Origin: Gammaproteobacteria bacterium
GTDB taxonomy: Bacteria; Pseudomonadota; Gammaproteobacteria; Ga0077536
Reading direction: 5' to 3'
DNA: 5,970 bases
NCBI GenBank assembly: GCA_030639105.1
Contig: DAOWDI010000131.1
Location: forward strand, 1 to 5,970
This document shows, piece after piece, positions 4,672 through 5,970 of this stretch; the first letter of the stretch is position 1, and the number at the start of each line of letters is the position of its first letter. The position numbers and the translations under genes are program-made. Below the pieces are notes generated by a model. That model ran no database searches and was not told the DNA's origin. It was given only the letters and a program-made list of their open reading frames with translations.

Positions 4672-5970
4672 TTGGCAACTCCCGACTTTGTCCCTGGTCA
4701 ACGATGGGTCAGCAACACCGAGTCCGAGCTCGGACTCGGCATCGTCGTCGAAAATACCGGTCGTCGTGTCACCGTCAGTTTTCCCGCCGCGGGCGAGCGG
4801 CGCATCTATGCAACCGATAACGCACCGCTGAGCCGTGTTGTGTACAACGTTGGTGAAACGATTAAGAGTGACGAGGGCGTCGCCCTCGAGATCACGCAAC
4901 GTCATGAGAACAACGGCTGCATCATCTATGAGGGTATGGACAAGGATGGCCGCCTCCAGATTTTGGCGGAACTCGATCTGGACAGCTTCGTCCAGTTCTC
5001 TCGCCCGCTCGAGCGCATGTTTGCCGGCCAGATCGACAAGAACGACAGCTTTCTTCTGCGCACCGAATCGCTCCAACAACAACATCGCCACGCTCAGTCC
5101 CCGGCGTACGGGCTGCTGGGGCCGCGCGTACAACTACTGCCGCATCAGTTCTATATCGCCCGGCAGGTTGGTGACCGTCACCACCCGCGGGTCTTGTTGG
5201 CCGACGAAGTGGGCCTGGGGAAGACTATCGAGGCGGGGCTGATCCTGCATCAACAATTACTGACCGGCCGGGCGGAGCGCGTGCTGATCGTGGTGCCGGA
5301 TAGTCTGGTCCACCAATGGTTGGTTGAGATGGTGCGGCGTTTCAATCTTCATTTCACGATACTCGACAAAGAGACCTGCGATGCACTCGAAGAAGCAGAC
5401 GAAGAAAACCCGTTCGAGACCGCTCAGCTCATCTTGGTGGGATTGTCACTGCTAGTCGATCAACCGGCGCGTCAGGCGCAGGCGTTAGCGGCTTGCTGGG
5501 ATCTCATGGTGGTCGATGAAGCGCACCACTTGCGATGGGACGAAAATGAGCCGAGTCCCGCCTACCGTGCGATAGAGGTATTGGCACAAGCGGTGGCGGG
5601 ACTCGTTCTTATCACCGCGACGCCGGAGCAGCTAGGGGTCGAAGGACACTTCGCCCGACTACGCTTGCTCGACCCCGATCGATATCACGACCTCGCAAGA
5701 TTTCGCGCCGAAGAAGCGAACTATCGACCGATCGCGGAACTCGCCGGTCGATTACTGGAACCGGATACGCCAACCAAGTTCGTTCATGATACACCGTTGC
5801 GGCAATGCCTGGCGGCACATCTCGGCGACGAAGAAGTCGAGCTGATTAGCAATGCGGAAGCACCCGAACGCGAATCGTTGATCTCGAGCGCAGTCAAGAA
5901 GCTGCTCGACCGTCACGGCACCGGACGTGTCTTGTACCGCAATTGTCGCGATACGATCCAGGGCTTTGCA
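4672..5970 (+). CDS. rapA: RNA polymerase-associated Swi2/Snf2 ATPase RapA/HepA (3' partial)
   Basis: RapA binds RNA polymerase and uses ATP hydrolysis to help recycle it from stalled or post-termination complexes. The 433 visible residues are roughly the first half of a protein that is 968 aa in E. coli; the frame is open at the window end. The N-terminal RapA-specific domains (about 1-110) contain GQRWVSNTESELGLG and the later FAGQIDK. Then comes the Snf2 ATPase core: LLADEVGLGKTIEAG with Walker A lysine K184, VLIVVPDSLVHQW (motif Ia), DEAHH with D282-E283 (Walker B), and TATPEQLG (315-322, motif III), followed by RLRLLDPDRYHD and LLDRHGTGRVLYRN as in E. coli RapA. Position and spacing of the motifs match E. 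coli almost residue for residue. The start is TTG 4672, giving only three more residues than E. coli before GQRW. Its own promoter seems to lie in the preceding gap. The second RecA lobe and C-terminal domains are outside the window. Confidence 0.97.
   Translation, partial: MATPDFVPGQRWVSNTESELGLGIVVENTGRRVTVSFPAAGERRIYATDNAPLSRVVYNVGETIKSDEGVALEITQRHENNGCIIYEGMDKDGRLQILAELDLDSFVQFSRPLERMFAGQIDKNDSFLLRTESLQQQHRHAQSPAYGLLGPRVQLLPHQFYIARQVGDRHHPRVLLADEVGLGKTIEAGLILHQQLLTGRAERVLIVVPDSLVHQWLVEMVRRFNLHFTILDKETCDALEEADEENPFETAQLILVGLSLLVDQPARQAQALAACWDLMVVDEAHHLRWDENEPSPAYRAIEVLAQAVAGLVLITATPEQLGVEGHFARLRLLDPDRYHDLARFRAEEANYRPIAELAGRLLEPDTPTKFVHDTPLRQCLAAHLGDEEVELISNAEAPERESLISSAVKKLLDRHGTGRVLYRNCRDTIQGFA
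4718..4739 (+). repeat. Perfect 22-bp palindrome within rapA codons 16-23
   Basis: The arm CCGAGTCCGAG (4718-4728) is followed directly by its exact reverse complement CTCGGACTCGG (4729-4739), centred on a GAGCTC site. It encodes the conserved TESELGLG segment of RapA. It may be an operator-like site or only a product of codon choice over a repetitive protein motif. Confidence 0.85.
4872..4888 (+). repeat. Interrupted 17-bp palindrome within rapA
   Basis: CGAGGGCG (4872-4879) and CGCCCTCG (4881-4888) are exact reverse complements separated by a single T. The site lies inside the coding region of the N-terminal RapA domain, about 130 bp after the 22-bp palindrome. On RNA it could form a stem only after opening central pairs; on DNA it is a symmetrical site. 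It may be chance. Confidence 0.6.

Overview
The window reads as a stretch of chromosome from a gammaproteobacterium, probably an environmental or uncultured lineage. The best evidence is the last gene, which is clearly rapA (hepA), the RNA-polymerase-associated Swi2/Snf2 ATPase typical of Gammaproteobacteria. All five genes are on the + strand and packed closely. I see no insertion sequence, phage gene, tRNA, rRNA or CRISPR array.

Layout. (1) 2-1333: the 3' part of a two-domain acyltransferase, a PlsC/LPLAT-type O-acyltransferase followed by an OlsB-like GNAT (hemolysin-type) N-acyltransferase; its 5' end lies outside the window. (2) 1382-1858: a small, divergent family I inorganic pyrophosphatase. 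(3) 1921-3447: an AMP-forming acyl-CoA synthetase closest, from memory, to the oxalate-CoA ligase (AAE3/Pcs60) branch. (4) 3509-4483: a ketopantoate-reductase-family (PanE/ApbA) dehydrogenase with a TTG start. These four genes have gaps of only 48-62 nt without visible terminators or convincing promoters, so they are probably one transcription unit. (5) After a 188-nt intergenic region with a candidate sigma70 promoter and a strong GC hairpin, rapA begins at a TTG with a good Shine-Dalgarno sequence at 4672 and runs off the window at 5970.

How the genes could work together (inference). The fused acyltransferase resembles the bifunctional OlsF type that makes ornithine-type aminolipids. The ligase releases pyrophosphate, which the neighbouring pyrophosphatase could remove. 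The reductase family acts on 2-oxo acids, and it sits beside a ligase whose nearest relatives activate oxalate, a small dicarboxylate. Whether the lipid and small-acid parts share a pathway cannot be told from the sequence.

No clearly new system is visible. The observations most worth a second look are a perfect 22-bp palindrome inside the first codons of rapA, a 10-bp stem that would lie at the very 5' end of the rapA mRNA, and the altered active site of the small pyrophosphatase. The first two genes look more AT-rich by eye than the ligase and reductase genes that follow.
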